Position numbers and translations under genes: made by a program
Notes under the pieces: generated by a model
The model's input: only the letters and a program-made list of their open reading frames with translations
Database searches by the model: none
Told to the model about the DNA's origin: nothing
Shown here: piece after piece, positions 52,138-60,649 of the stretch
Layout: the number at the start of each line of letters is the position of its first letter
Numbering within the stretch: the first letter of the stretch is position 1
Assembly: GCF_900111595.1 (NCBI RefSeq)
Contig: NZ_FOHN01000003.1
Coordinates: forward strand, 1-64,000
Direction: 5' to 3'
Origin: [Clostridium] polysaccharolyticum
GTDB lineage: Bacteria > Bacillota > Clostridia > Lachnospirales > Lachnospiraceae
Length of the DNA: 64,000 nucleotides

Positions 52138-52353
52138 ATGAAGAATTTATCCGTTATGGAACAGAAAAGGATTGCAGGTGGAAAATATCGTGCACAAGCT
52201 TGGTCATATGAAACACATCAGTTAGTTTTTGAGTGGGATTTTGATACATATGGTTATGCAAAAACAGGTTTATCGCCATATAGTAAGTATTTATATCATA
52301 AATTTATTTTTAATATGAATACAGGAGAAGAAGTGTATAATTCTGAAGACTAA
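52138..52353 (+). CDS. Double-glycine-leader secreted peptide
   Basis: A 71-residue peptide precursor. The leader MKNLSVMEQKRIAGG has the bacteriocin-type pattern (hydrophobic positions and the terminal Gly-Gly at 14-15) cut by C39 peptidases. The 56-residue mature part begins KYRAQAWSYETHQLVFEWDF, is rich in aromatic residues (Tyr, Phe, Trp) and lacks Cys. AGGAGGAAAAG precedes the ATG. The next gene encodes a matching C39-peptidase exporter, separated by a hairpin. It could be a bacteriocin, a signal peptide or another exported effector; no immunity gene is recognised. Confidence 0.8.
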   Translation: MKNLSVMEQKRIAGGKYRAQAWSYETHQLVFEWDFDTYGYAKTGLSPYSKYLYHKFIFNMNTGEEVYNSED

Positions 52354-52361
52354 AAATTAAG

Positions 52362-52407
52362 AAAATCGAGATAAAGCTGGTTTCAGGACTGGCTTTATCT
52401 TGATTTT
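52362..52407 (+). terminator. Hairpin between peptide and exporter genes
   Basis: A 16-bp stem AAAATCGAGATAAAGC / GCTTTATCTTGATTTT (one G-T) with a 14-base loop that also pairs in part. Likely a leaky terminator raising peptide over exporter expression. Confidence 0.65.
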
Positions 52408-52442
52408 AAGTTTCAAAAATTAGAGTAAGAGGGATAGGATAA

Positions 52443-54656
52443 ATGAGTATGTTCAAGCAATACTACTGTATCAGACAGCAAGACATCCAAGACTGTGGTC
52501 CAGCTTGTCTTGCTACAATCTCCAAACAATATGGCCTAAAGATGCCAATTTCCAAAATTCGAGAATTAGCTCAAACGGACTTGCAAGGTTCTACCGTTTA
52601 TGGCATTGTTCAAGCAGCCGAAAAATTAGGATTCAGTACCAGAGCTGTTCAGGTAGAAAAAAAGGAAGAAATATTTGATAACCTTCCTACTCCATGCATT
52701 GCTCATGTAATCATGGAGGGAATGCTGCTTCATTTCGTAGTGATACATAAAATAACAAAAAACTGCATTCTGGTAGCAGACCCAGGCAGGGGCATGATGA
52801 AATACAAACCAGAGGAATTCTTCAAAATCTGGGATGACATTTTAGTATTGCTGACACCAACTGCAAAATTTGAAAAAGGGGACTATACAAAGGGCTTGTT
52901 TCAAAGATTCTGGGGACTGATAAAAGTTCAGAAAGGCCTCTTAATCAATATCTTTCTTGCATCGTTCCTTATTACATTTTTAGGAATTGCAGGCTCTTTT
53001 TATTATAGATTTTTAATAGATGATATTTTGCCAAATAACTTAGGTGCAAACCTTCATTCCCTATCCATTGCAATGCTGGTTCTGCTTCTGTTCAAGATAT
53101 TTACCGAGTTCTTCCGGCAGATTTTATTTATCTATATGGCACAGAACATTGATGTACCACTGCTTCTAGGATATTATAATCATGTTGTAAAACTTCCAAT
53201 GCATTTTTTTGGTACAAGAAAAGTCGGAGAAATCATTTCCAGATTCAATGATGGAGATAAAATACGAAATGCCATTTCGTCGGTTACCTTAACCTTAATG
53301 ATTGATATTATTATGGCAGTTGCGGGCGGAGTGATTTTATATTTACAAAATGCAAAATTATTTTTTACCTGCTTTATTCCAATCGTATTATATCTTGGTT
53401 TAGTATTTGGCTTCAAAGAAAGGTTAAAGAAAGTCAACCAGGAGGTTATGGAAGCTAACGCCATGCTTTCTTCCTACTTAGTAGAATCTTTAGAGGGAAT
53501 TGAAACGGTAAAAGCATTTAACGGTGAAGGAATCGTGCAGCAGAAAACAGAAAACAAGTTTTTGAAATTTATGAAATGCTGTTTGAAACATGGAGTAACT
53601 TATAACGTGCAAGGAACTTTTATGAGCATAGTAAGTGGCGTATTTGGCATTGCTATCCTATGGTTCGGAGGAAGCCTTGTTTTAAAAGGGGAACTTTCCA
53701 TGGGAGAATTAATTAGTTTTAATGCGTTACTAGCATACTTTATTGAGCCAGTCAGCCGATTAATTAACTTGCAGCCACAGTTGCAGGAAGCCATTGTAGC
53801 CAGTGACCGGTTAGGGGAAATTCTGGATCTGGAATTAGAAAAAGCCAGTGAAGATGACATAAAACCAGATACCTTATATGGAGATATTTCCTTAGAACAT
53901 GTGAATTTTGCCTATGGGCTTCGGGAAAATATTTTACATGATATTCATATGGATATTAAAGCTGGTGAAAAGATTGCTTTAGTAGGGGAAAGTGGATCAG
54001 GCAAAACCACAATCGCCAAACTTCTTATGGGATTCTATGATGTAAAAGAAGGAAAGATTACGGTGAACCATGATAATATCAATACGATAAGCAAAGAAGT
54101 GCTGCGAAGCAAGATCAGTTACATTTCCCAGCATCCATTTTTCTTTTCAGGAACGATTCAGGAAAATCTGGAGTTTGCAGCAGAGGGAGTAACGAAGGAA
54201 AGAATGATGGATGCTTGTAAAAAAGCACATATTTATGAGTTTATCAAAAGCCAGCCAATGGGCTTTCAAACTCCATTAGAAGAAAAAGGTTCCAATCTTT
54301 CAGGCGGTCAAAGACAGCGTTTGGCGATTGCAAGAGCTTTGATTCGTAATCCTGAGATTTTAATTATGGATGAAGCAACCTCCAATCTGGACTCCATAAC
54401 AGAAAGTGCTATTCAGAAGACTTTAGAAGAATGTACAGAAAATGTTACTACAATTATCATTGCGCACCGGTTAAGTACAATAAAAAAATGTGACAAGATT
54501 TTCGTGATGGATAAAGGAAAGATTATTGAGGAAGGCAGCCATAGCCAGCTTCTTCATAAGAAAGGCTACTACTATAAACTCTGGTCCGAGCAGTGTCTAA
54601 GCGGCGAAGACAGTGGAGTAACAGAGGGAAAGGAGGGCTTTGGACGTGCGGTATAA
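52443..54656 (+). CDS. Peptidase-containing ABC transporter (C39 peptidase exporter)
   Basis: A 737-residue bacteriocin exporter that removes the double-glycine leader during transport. Domains: an N-terminal C39 peptidase with catalytic Cys18 in IQDCGPACLA, His in MLLHFVVIH (~97) and the VADPG Asp; a six-helix membrane domain (~165-440); and an ATPase with Walker A GESGSGKTT, signature LSGGQRQRLAIARAL, Walker B ILIMDEATSNLD and H-loop IIIAHR. Complete and of normal length. Its substrate is very probably the peptide encoded 90 bases upstream. The start of the HlyD-like gene overlaps its end. Confidence 0.96.
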   Translation: MSMFKQYYCIRQQDIQDCGPACLATISKQYGLKMPISKIRELAQTDLQGSTVYGIVQAAEKLGFSTRAVQVEKKEEIFDNLPTPCIAHVIMEGMLLHFVVIHKITKNCILVADPGRGMMKYKPEEFFKIWDDILVLLTPTAKFEKGDYTKGLFQRFWGLIKVQKGLLINIFLASFLITFLGIAGSFYYRFLIDDILPNNLGANLHSLSIAMLVLLLFKIFTEFFRQILFIYMAQNIDVPLLLGYYNHVVKLPMHFFGTRKVGEIISRFNDGDKIRNAISSVTLTLMIDIIMAVAGGVILYLQNAKLFFTCFIPIVLYLGLVFGFKERLKKVNQEVMEANAMLSSYLVESLEGIETVKAFNGEGIVQQKTENKFLKFMKCCLKHGVTYNVQGTFMSIVSGVFGIAILWFGGSLVLKGELSMGELISFNALLAYFIEPVSRLINLQPQLQEAIVASDRLGEILDLELEKASEDDIKPDTLYGDISLEHVNFAYGLRENILHDIHMDIKAGEKIALVGESGSGKTTIAKLLMGFYDVKEGKITVNHDNINTISKEVLRSKISYISQHPFFFSGTIQENLEFAAEGVTKERMMDACKKAHIYEFIKSQPMGFQTPLEEKGSNLSGGQRQRLAIARALIRNPEILIMDEATSNLDSITESAIQKTLEECTENVTTIIIAHRLSTIKKCDKIFVMDKGKIIEEGSHSQLLHKKGYYYKLWSEQCLSGEDSGVTEGKEGFGRAV

Positions 54657-55164
54657 GATAGAAAATCTAGCAGATATAGAAGATACAAAAAGCTTTATGC
54701 ACCAGTACAAAACAGCCTGTTCCTATAAACTTTTAAAATATAGTATGTATCTGTTTATATTGACTTTAGGTACGCTTATCATCTGGTCACGGTTTGCGAA
54801 AAAGGATATTGTCGTGCATGCATTTGGTGTGATAGATGCCAAAAATGAAGTATGTGAAATCTATATTGAAAATACAAATATTGGGAATATCAAAGCTGGA
54901 AAAGAAGCTCGTTTAGAAGTAGTATCTTTATCAAGAAACGAATACGGTGTGCTGACTTCTAAGATTGCAAAGGTTAGTGATGACGTGATAACAGATTCGG
55001 GTAGTGGCAGAAAGTTTTATACAGCGATGTGTCCTCTGGAAAAAAAGAGTATGACAAGTAAAACTGGCGAGCAGGTCAAACTTAAAAATGGGATGGATGC
55101 CAGAGTTAGTATTATCTGCAGAAAGACCACGTATTTTGCGTATCTGCTAGATAAGTTAAGGTAG
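54646..55164 (+). CDS. Short HlyD-like exporter accessory protein
   Basis: A 172-residue protein. A short cytoplasmic N-terminus is followed by one membrane helix (about 29-48: YSMYLFILTLGTLIIW) and an extracytoplasmic beta-barrel-like part with HAFGVIDAKNEVCEIYIENT and IKAGKEARLEVVSL, as in HlyD/McdC accessory proteins. The long coiled-coil hairpin and lipoyl half of full-length family members (~400+ residues) are missing, so it is a minimal form. GTG 54646 is chosen for its spacing from AGGAGG; TTG 54640 is the alternative. It overlaps the exporter gene. Confidence 0.75.
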   Translation: MRYKIENLADIEDTKSFMHQYKTACSYKLLKYSMYLFILTLGTLIIWSRFAKKDIVVHAFGVIDAKNEVCEIYIENTNIGNIKAGKEARLEVVSLSRNEYGVLTSKIAKVSDDVITDSGSGRKFYTAMCPLEKKSMTSKTGEQVKLKNGMDARVSIICRKTTYFAYLLDKLR

Positions 55165-55239
55165 TGGAAATTTAGAAGGAAAGACTGGTTTTATTGTTCA
55201 GAATAATGATAAATATAGAATTTCTTTTAGGAAATGTCT

Positions 55240-55289
55240 AAAATAAGGTTTTATAAGTAGAGGATTTGTAACTTATAAAACCTTATTTT
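55240..55289 (+). terminator. Terminator of the peptide-export operon
   Basis: A perfect 18-bp stem AAAATAAGGTTTTATAAG / CTTATAAAACCTTATTTT with a 14-base loop. Confidence 0.85.
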
Positions 55290-55327
55290 GATGTTTATAT
55301 AAAATCATAATATTTTATATAAACATC
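55290..55327 (+). terminator. Second perfect hairpin directly adjoining the first
   Basis: A perfect 16-bp AT-rich stem GATGTTTATATAAAAT / ATTTTATATAAACATC with a 6-base loop, beginning at the base after the previous hairpin. Confidence 0.6.
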
Positions 55328-55363
55328 TTAACCCAGTATATGTTTTGAGGGGATTATATATAG

Positions 55364-55369
55364 TATAAT
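55364..55369 (+). promoter_or_regulatory. Probable -10 of the repeat-protein gene
   Basis: A perfect TATAAT 46 bases before the start. At 17-base spacing the -35 position reads TGTTTT, a weak match. Confidence 0.4.
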
Positions 55370-55415
55370 AAACCGAAATTTGGTAAAAAGAAGGCAGAAA
55401 ACAAGGAGGGCTTTT

Positions 55416-57221
55416 ATGAAAAGCAAATGGAGTAAGTTGCGGGTATTATTGCCAGTGGTTATGATAGCATTCATGTTCTTTGCAAATCAAATGAAAGTAA
55501 AGGCTGCCAAGGAATATGGAACAAATGTGCAATCTGCAGGAACCATCGTGTTTGGCAAAGAGTATCAGGCAACAATTGATGAGAATGAAGGAAGCAAGCA
55601 GCACTGGTATCAGTTTACTACAAAAGCAACGGATGATTATTATTATGATCTGGTATTTAACAGGCTTGTTGCAAAGGATGCCATGACCGTTCAGATTCTG
55701 GATACAAAGGGAAACTTTGTGATGTCTGTAAGTACAGGAAGCAAGAGAAAACAGAAGCGGTTAAAACCAGATTCTGTTTATTATGTAAATGTATATTGTT
55801 CGTCAAGCCTTAGTGATGACAATTATTATGGATTTACTTTGAATACGGTAAATGATCCAGAAACGGATAATATGGCTGAAGCCAAGATTAAGCTTATTTC
55901 TGGAGACGCTTATAATGGTTCCATGGCGGCTTATTATGAAGAAGACTGGCTGACATTTTATGCAGAGACAAAATTAACAACCATAAATCTGGCTAAGAAA
56001 GACAATGGCTGGAATCTATGGACATCTATTTATGATGCCAATGGAAACCAGATTAAATCAAGTACGGTATCACAATTTGCAGGCAGTATGACGTTTGATA
56101 CGGAACCAGGAAAGCTGTATTATGTAAAGCTTCAGTCCAATGCAGAGCTGGGAGAAGAAAAAGATATGAATTACAGTATTCTTCTGGCTGGCAGTCAAAA
56201 AGAGAAGGAAGACAGTCAGGTTACTGGTAAGAATGAGAATAAAGAAAATAAAGAAAATGCAGAGAATACGAAAAAGACTGAGAATACGCAAAAAGCAAAC
56301 GGCAATAATGGATATGGTACGAATATCCAGTCTGCAGGAACTATCGTGTTTGGCAAAGAATATCAGGCAACAATTGATAAGAATGAAGGAAGCAAACAGC
56401 ACTGGTATCAGTTTACCACAAAAGCAACGGATGATTATTATTATGATCTGGTATTTAACAGGCTTGTTGCGAAGGATGCCATGACCGTTCAGATTCTGGA
56501 TACAGAGGGGAATTTTGTAATGTCTGTAAGTACAGGCAGCAAGAGAAAACAGAAAAGGTTAAAACCAGATTCTGTTTATTATGTAAATGTATATTGTTCA
56601 TCAAGTCTTAGTGATGACAATTATTATGGATTTACATTGAATACGGTAAAGGATCCAGAAACAGATAGCATGGCAGATGTTGAGATTCAATTGTCCATGT
56701 CAAAAACTTATAAAGGTTCCATGGCAGCTTATTACGAAGAAGACTGGATGTTCTTTAAAGCGACAGGAAGCAAAACAACTATTGTTTCTTCCAAAAAGGA
56801 TAATGGCTGGAATCTGTGGACATCCGTTTATGACAGCAATGGAACGTTTGTTACGTCTGGGACAACATCACAATTTACGGAGAGCATGACTTTTGCCACA
56901 GTAAAAGGAAAAAAATATTATGTAAAAATAAATGGAAATCCAGAGCTAGGGGAAGAAAAGGATATGAATTACAGTGTCCTGCTGAAAGACCCTAGAGTAG
57001 ACATGAAAAAGTGCAAAATTACGGTTAAAAATATGAAATACACAGGTTTCGCAAGAAAAGCACCTGTAACAGTGAAGTATAATGGAAGGACACTTCAGAA
57101 AAATATAGACTATACCTTAGTTTACTCAAATAATAGAAGAAGAGGCAAGGCTAGTGTCACGATTACAGGAAAAGGTGATTTTAAAGGAAAAGTAAAGAAG
57201 ACATTTAAGATTACCAGATAG
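55416..57221 (+). CDS. Secreted protein with two PPC-like repeats
   Basis: A 601-residue secreted protein. The signal peptide (1-31: WSKLRVLLPVVMIAFMFFAN) ends near KVKAAKE. Two large repeats of about 240 residues each begin YGTN(V/I)QSAGTIVFGKEY. Each holds two beta-sandwich-like halves, the first with HWYQFTTKATDDYYYDLVF and SVYYVNVYC, the second with AYYEEDW and NGWNLWTS(I/V)YD, resembling bacterial pre-peptidase C-terminal domains. A Lys/Glu/Asn linker (KENKENKENAENTKKTE) joins them. A basic C-terminal module (KCKITVKNMKYTGFARKAPV...GKVKKTFKITR) is shared by many Lachnospiraceae surface proteins. No catalytic domain or cell-wall anchor is seen. ATG 55416 has AAGGAGG; the frame is open 12 codons upstream. 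Confidence 0.8.
   Translation: MKSKWSKLRVLLPVVMIAFMFFANQMKVKAAKEYGTNVQSAGTIVFGKEYQATIDENEGSKQHWYQFTTKATDDYYYDLVFNRLVAKDAMTVQILDTKGNFVMSVSTGSKRKQKRLKPDSVYYVNVYCSSSLSDDNYYGFTLNTVNDPETDNMAEAKIKLISGDAYNGSMAAYYEEDWLTFYAETKLTTINLAKKDNGWNLWTSIYDANGNQIKSSTVSQFAGSMTFDTEPGKLYYVKLQSNAELGEEKDMNYSILLAGSQKEKEDSQVTGKNENKENKENAENTKKTENTQKANGNNGYGTNIQSAGTIVFGKEYQATIDKNEGSKQHWYQFTTKATDDYYYDLVFNRLVAKDAMTVQILDTEGNFVMSVSTGSKRKQKRLKPDSVYYVNVYCSSSLSDDNYYGFTLNTVKDPETDSMADVEIQLSMSKTYKGSMAAYYEEDWMFFKATGSKTTIVSSKKDNGWNLWTSVYDSNGTFVTSGTTSQFTESMTFATVKGKKYYVKINGNPELGEEKDMNYSVLLKDPRVDMKKCKITVKNMKYTGFARKAPVTVKYNGRTLQKNIDYTLVYSNNRRRGKASVTITGKGDFKGKVKKTFKITR
55533..55860 (+). repeat. Direct DNA repeat, copy 1
   Basis: Nearly identical at the DNA level to the segment 798 bases downstream, starting TCTGCAGGAAC. 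Only scattered, mostly silent differences are seen over about 320 bases, indicating a recent internal duplication or gene conversion. Confidence 0.85.
56331..56658 (+). repeat. Direct DNA repeat, copy 2
   Basis: Second copy of the 55533-55860 segment, in frame (offset 798 bases, 266 codons). Beyond it the second halves of the protein repeats are much more diverged. Confidence 0.85.
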
Positions 57222-57253
57222 AAATCTTTATATAATGCAATAGGTTTATGGAA

Positions 57254-57299
57254 AAATAACTATCGTATCAAATTTGATGCGGTAGTTATTTCTTGTTTT
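57254..57299 (+). terminator. Terminator after the repeat-protein gene
   Basis: An 18-bp stem AAATAACTATCGTATCAA / TTGATGCGGTAGTTATTT with two G-T pairs, followed by TCTTGTTTT. Confidence 0.8.
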
Positions 57300-57321
57300 A
57301 GCAATTATAGTGTAGTATAGT
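57293..57321 (+). promoter_or_regulatory. Promoter of the YesN-YesM operon
   Basis: TTGTTT (57293-57298), 17 bases, TATAGT (57316-57321). The -35 overlaps the T tract of the preceding terminator. Confidence 0.5.
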
Positions 57322-57349
57322 GTGTTATATGGAATGAGAGGTGAAAAAG

Positions 57350-58078
57350 ATGTTTCGTGCATATCTTGTGGATGATGACCAGTTTATACTGGAAGAACTT
57401 ATTAATCAAATTCCATGGATGGATAATGGATTTGAGATTATAGGAAGTGAAACCAATCCCAAAGAAGCAGTAGGTAAGATACAGAATCTGAAACCAGATG
57501 TTGTATTCTGTGATCTTAAAATGCCTGGGATGGATGGAAATGAGTTAATTAGGCAGGTGCAGTCATCAGGGGTAAAATGTGAATTCGTAATGATTAGTGC
57601 GTATGACGAGTTTGAAAATGTCAGGTCTTTTTTTCAACAGTCTGGTTTTGATTATGTATTAAAGCCAGTTGACAATGATGATATGGAAATGACACTTCGC
57701 CGGTTAAATGAAAAACTTAGAAAACAATATCCTGTAAATAAAAGAGATTATGAAACAGATAATCCTGTTTTTAACAGCCTTATAAGCTATGTCAAGGAAC
57801 ACGCCTACGAGAAAATAACGCTAGACATGCTTGTTAAGGAATTCAATTTCAGTAAGAGTTATATCTGCAGTCTTTTTGCAAAATATTATAAAACATCGCT
57901 TACCTGTTACATAACGGAAATTCGTATGAAGCGTGCAAAGGAGATGCTTGAGGAGAAAACCATGCTTTTAAAAGAAGTTGCCTTATCTTGTGGTTATTCG
58001 GAGTATTATCATTTCTTCAAGGTTTTCAAAGATTATTATGGAATATCTCCTAAGGATATGCGGAATGGAGAAGAATGA
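57350..58078 (+). CDS. YesN-type response regulator (receiver plus AraC HTH)
   Basis: A 242-residue regulator. The receiver (1-120) begins FRAYLVDDDQ, with acceptor Asp in VVFCDLKMPGMDG and Lys in YVLKPVDNDD. A C-terminal AraC-type DNA-binding domain (~145-242) has FSKSYICSLFAKYYKTSLTCYI and VALSCGYSEYYHFFKVFKDYYGISP. This class controls carbohydrate uptake genes and pairs with YesM-type kinases; such a kinase is the last gene of the operon. ATG 57350 follows AGAGGTG; GTG 57341 is in frame. The stop overlaps the next start. Confidence 0.93.
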   Translation: MFRAYLVDDDQFILEELINQIPWMDNGFEIIGSETNPKEAVGKIQNLKPDVVFCDLKMPGMDGNELIRQVQSSGVKCEFVMISAYDEFENVRSFFQQSGFDYVLKPVDNDDMEMTLRRLNEKLRKQYPVNKRDYETDNPVFNSLISYVKEHAYEKITLDMLVKEFNFSKSYICSLFAKYYKTSLTCYITEIRMKRAKEMLEEKTMLLKEVALSCGYSEYYHFFKVFKDYYGISPKDMRNGEE

Positions 58079-59493
58079 AAAAGAAAAAATATATGTTATT
58101 TTTATTAGTATTTTTTGTACTGGCAGGATGTCAGAACAGAAAATCTGATAATGTAGTTCGGGTTGCTCTTCCTTATTCAGAGACGATACAAAATCCAGAT
58201 AAAAATTATTATATTAAGTGGCTTTCTAAAGAGACAGGACTTACTATTAAGCCTGTTATCATTCATCAGAAAAGGTGCAGAGAATATTTAGACGCACTAT
58301 TTGCTTCTGAGGTGGAAGCTGATGCTGTTCTATTAGGAGAGAATTTTACACTTGAAAAGAAAGATCTGCAGACCTATATAGAACGGAATGTGTTAGAGAA
58401 GCTTAGTAATGGCATGTATTATTATCCAGATTGTGGAAATTATAGAGAGCTGCACTGTGGCCAGACCATGTGGATAAATACGGGGTGGCTCCATGCGTTA
58501 TCATTGTCGGTTCCAAGGACTACAAAAGAGTTTAAAGCGGTATTAAAAGCCTTTCGGGATAAAGATCCAAATGGAAATGGGAGAAAGGATGAGATACCGT
58601 TAATTGGGAGCCTTGATGGATATGAATATAATCCAGTGGAATTTATACTAAATTCCTATATAGTAAATGATCCGTTCCGATCTAGATTTTATGTAAAAGG
58701 AAAAAGGGAAGAATATGCGCCATTTAAGAAAGAATACCGAGAAGGAATTGCATATCTGAATCAGTTATATTCTGAAAAATTACTAGATAAAAGATGTTTT
58801 ACTTACTCTAGGAGACAGCTTCAGGAGATTGTAAATTCGCAAGAAGATCTGGTTGGTATTTTTACTGCAGGTTCTGTTGCAGACATCTTGTATCAGGGAA
58901 ACCCAGAGATTATGGCCAGGTATATTCACGTATTGCCACTGAAAGGACCAGAAGGAGAGCAGCATGCAATCACCAGAAAGGTTAATGATATGGTAGGGGC
59001 TATTGTTCCAAAACATGCAAAAAACAAAAAGGGAGCTATAAAATTCTTGGAAAAAATGATATCTACGGAAGGCTCACTCATAGCGAGATTTGGAGAAGAG
59101 GGGGTTGACTGGGAATATTCAGATGGACATGAGGTAAGTCTGTTTGGAGAACCTTCTGCCATTGTTACAAAAAATTATCTTTCTAATATTCCACAGAATA
59201 AGCATTTAAACGGAATTGGACCTATGGATGTGCCGATTAAGTATTTAAGAGGAGTTACCTGGAATGGAGTAAATTCAGATACGGAATATATTGACGCAAG
59301 AGCCGAGATGGGTTACGAAGCATTTTTATCAAAGACAGTTTCCAAGAAGGAGTACAACGAGGCGTTATGCAATTTTGTGGATGATTTTACTTATGATCTG
59401 GTAAAGGGAAGATATGATGTATGGGATAATGGAAAATGGAATACGTTTTTGAAGAGAGCAAGGCATTGGTTAGGAGAAAAAAATGATACATAA
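58075..59493 (+). CDS. Extracellular solute-binding lipoprotein
   Basis: A 472-residue lipoprotein. The signal peptide ends in lipobox LAGC (Cys19), so the protein is membrane-anchored outside the cell. The fold is that of large oligosaccharide-binding proteins: VVRVALPY, a TWxxTGL-like KWLSKETGLTI, and a DPNGNGRKDEIPL loop (about 163-175) typical of calcium-binding sites in the LipO/LplA-like group. No cognate permease or ATPase is encoded nearby. Lying between a YesN regulator and a YesM kinase, it may act as a ligand sensor for them. Confidence 0.85.
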   Translation: MKKKKYMLFLLVFFVLAGCQNRKSDNVVRVALPYSETIQNPDKNYYIKWLSKETGLTIKPVIIHQKRCREYLDALFASEVEADAVLLGENFTLEKKDLQTYIERNVLEKLSNGMYYYPDCGNYRELHCGQTMWINTGWLHALSLSVPRTTKEFKAVLKAFRDKDPNGNGRKDEIPLIGSLDGYEYNPVEFILNSYIVNDPFRSRFYVKGKREEYAPFKKEYREGIAYLNQLYSEKLLDKRCFTYSRRQLQEIVNSQEDLVGIFTAGSVADILYQGNPEIMARYIHVLPLKGPEGEQHAITRKVNDMVGAIVPKHAKNKKGAIKFLEKMISTEGSLIARFGEEGVDWEYSDGHEVSLFGEPSAIVTKNYLSNIPQNKHLNGIGPMDVPIKYLRGVTWNGVNSDTEYIDARAEMGYEAFLSKTVSKKEYNEALCNFVDDFTYDLVKGRYDVWDNGKWNTFLKRARHWLGEKNDT

Positions 59494-60640
59494 AAAAAGA
59501 AGGAACAGGATTTGCTGCTTCATTCTGGTGGCAGCCATGTTTATGGCAGGATGTGGGAAGCAAGAAGACTGCTTAAGTGTCTGGAAGGAAAGTGCACATT
59601 TAAAAGGGGATGAGACAGAGAAAGAACTCTATCAAATGGCATTAGAAGAAGATATTCTTGTGGTATATACGGTTTCTACCAGAATTACAAAAGTGAAGGA
59701 AGCTTTTGAGAAGACATATCCAGGACTTTGTGTGGAAATCAGAGATGTAAGAAGCCCTGAGTTAATCAAAGCAGTTAAAGAGCATGAGGCAAGTGGCAGG
59801 CCAGAGTGCGATGTCGTTGTATGCAATGATAACAGCGGGGATTTTAGACAGGAGTTAGTAGATGCAGGATATGTTGTACCATACATGCCTGAGGATATTG
59901 CGGATAAGATGAAGAAAGGTCATTTTGGAAAGACCGTGTCCTTTTTAGATGAAGCAGAAATGCTTTTTTATAATGCAGGGAAGTATATGGAATGTCCCAT
60001 TCAAAATATCTGGGAATTGACGAAAGAGCAATATAAGGGGAGGATTTACATGCCAAGTCCACTACGTTCCTTTTCTACTTTTGCGTTTTGTGGAATGACA
60101 ACGGCTTATACAGAAGAACTGGAAAAAGCTTATCAGGATTATACTGGAAAACAGTATAATAGAAAGTCGGAGTGTGTGTGGGACTATTTTTGGAAATGCA
60201 TTGTAAAAAATACAGTTTTTACTAACAGCAGTGATGAAGTTTGTGAGAAACTTGGAAATGCAGATGGAGAGGCTGATTTTGGAATTATGGTTTCTAGCAA
60301 ATACCGTTATAAAGACATAGGGTATAAGATTGAGCCAGTATATCATCTAATCCCTTTTTCGGGCTGTGTCACAACATATGCACTGATGCTGGCCACAGGT
60401 TCTAGAAATGTAAATACTGCAAAACTTTTTATTCGTTATCTTTTAGGTGGAAGTGATGGAAGGGGAGAAGGATATCAGCCATTTTGTACTCTTGGTACAT
60501 GGTCTGCAAGAAAGGATGTTGCGGATGGCAATCCTGTTCCAATGGAAGAAATTGATCTGATTCAGACAGATGTGCAGTATTTGATACAAAACAGGAAATC
60601 CATAGAGAAGTTCTGGTTGGGACTTCTTGCAGAAAAATAG
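59483..60640 (+). CDS. FbpA/PotD-type solute-binding lipoprotein
   Basis: A 385-residue lipoprotein with lipobox MAGC (near residue 24). Its body resembles ferric-iron or small-anion binding proteins of the AfuA/FbpA group: ILVVYTVSTRITKVKEAFEKTYPGL at the start, then ECDVVVCNDNSG, DYF/W-type hinge segments and the late YALMLATGSRNVNTAKLFIRYLL. It overlaps the preceding lipoprotein gene by 11 bases. No transporter partners are present. Ligand unknown. Confidence 0.83.
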   Translation: MIHKKRRNRICCFILVAAMFMAGCGKQEDCLSVWKESAHLKGDETEKELYQMALEEDILVVYTVSTRITKVKEAFEKTYPGLCVEIRDVRSPELIKAVKEHEASGRPECDVVVCNDNSGDFRQELVDAGYVVPYMPEDIADKMKKGHFGKTVSFLDEAEMLFYNAGKYMECPIQNIWELTKEQYKGRIYMPSPLRSFSTFAFCGMTTAYTEELEKAYQDYTGKQYNRKSECVWDYFWKCIVKNTVFTNSSDEVCEKLGNADGEADFGIMVSSKYRYKDIGYKIEPVYHLIPFSGCVTTYALMLATGSRNVNTAKLFIRYLLGGSDGRGEGYQPFCTLGTWSARKDVADGNPVPMEEIDLIQTDVQYLIQNRKSIEKFWLGLLAEK

Positions 60641-60649
60641 AGGGTAAAT

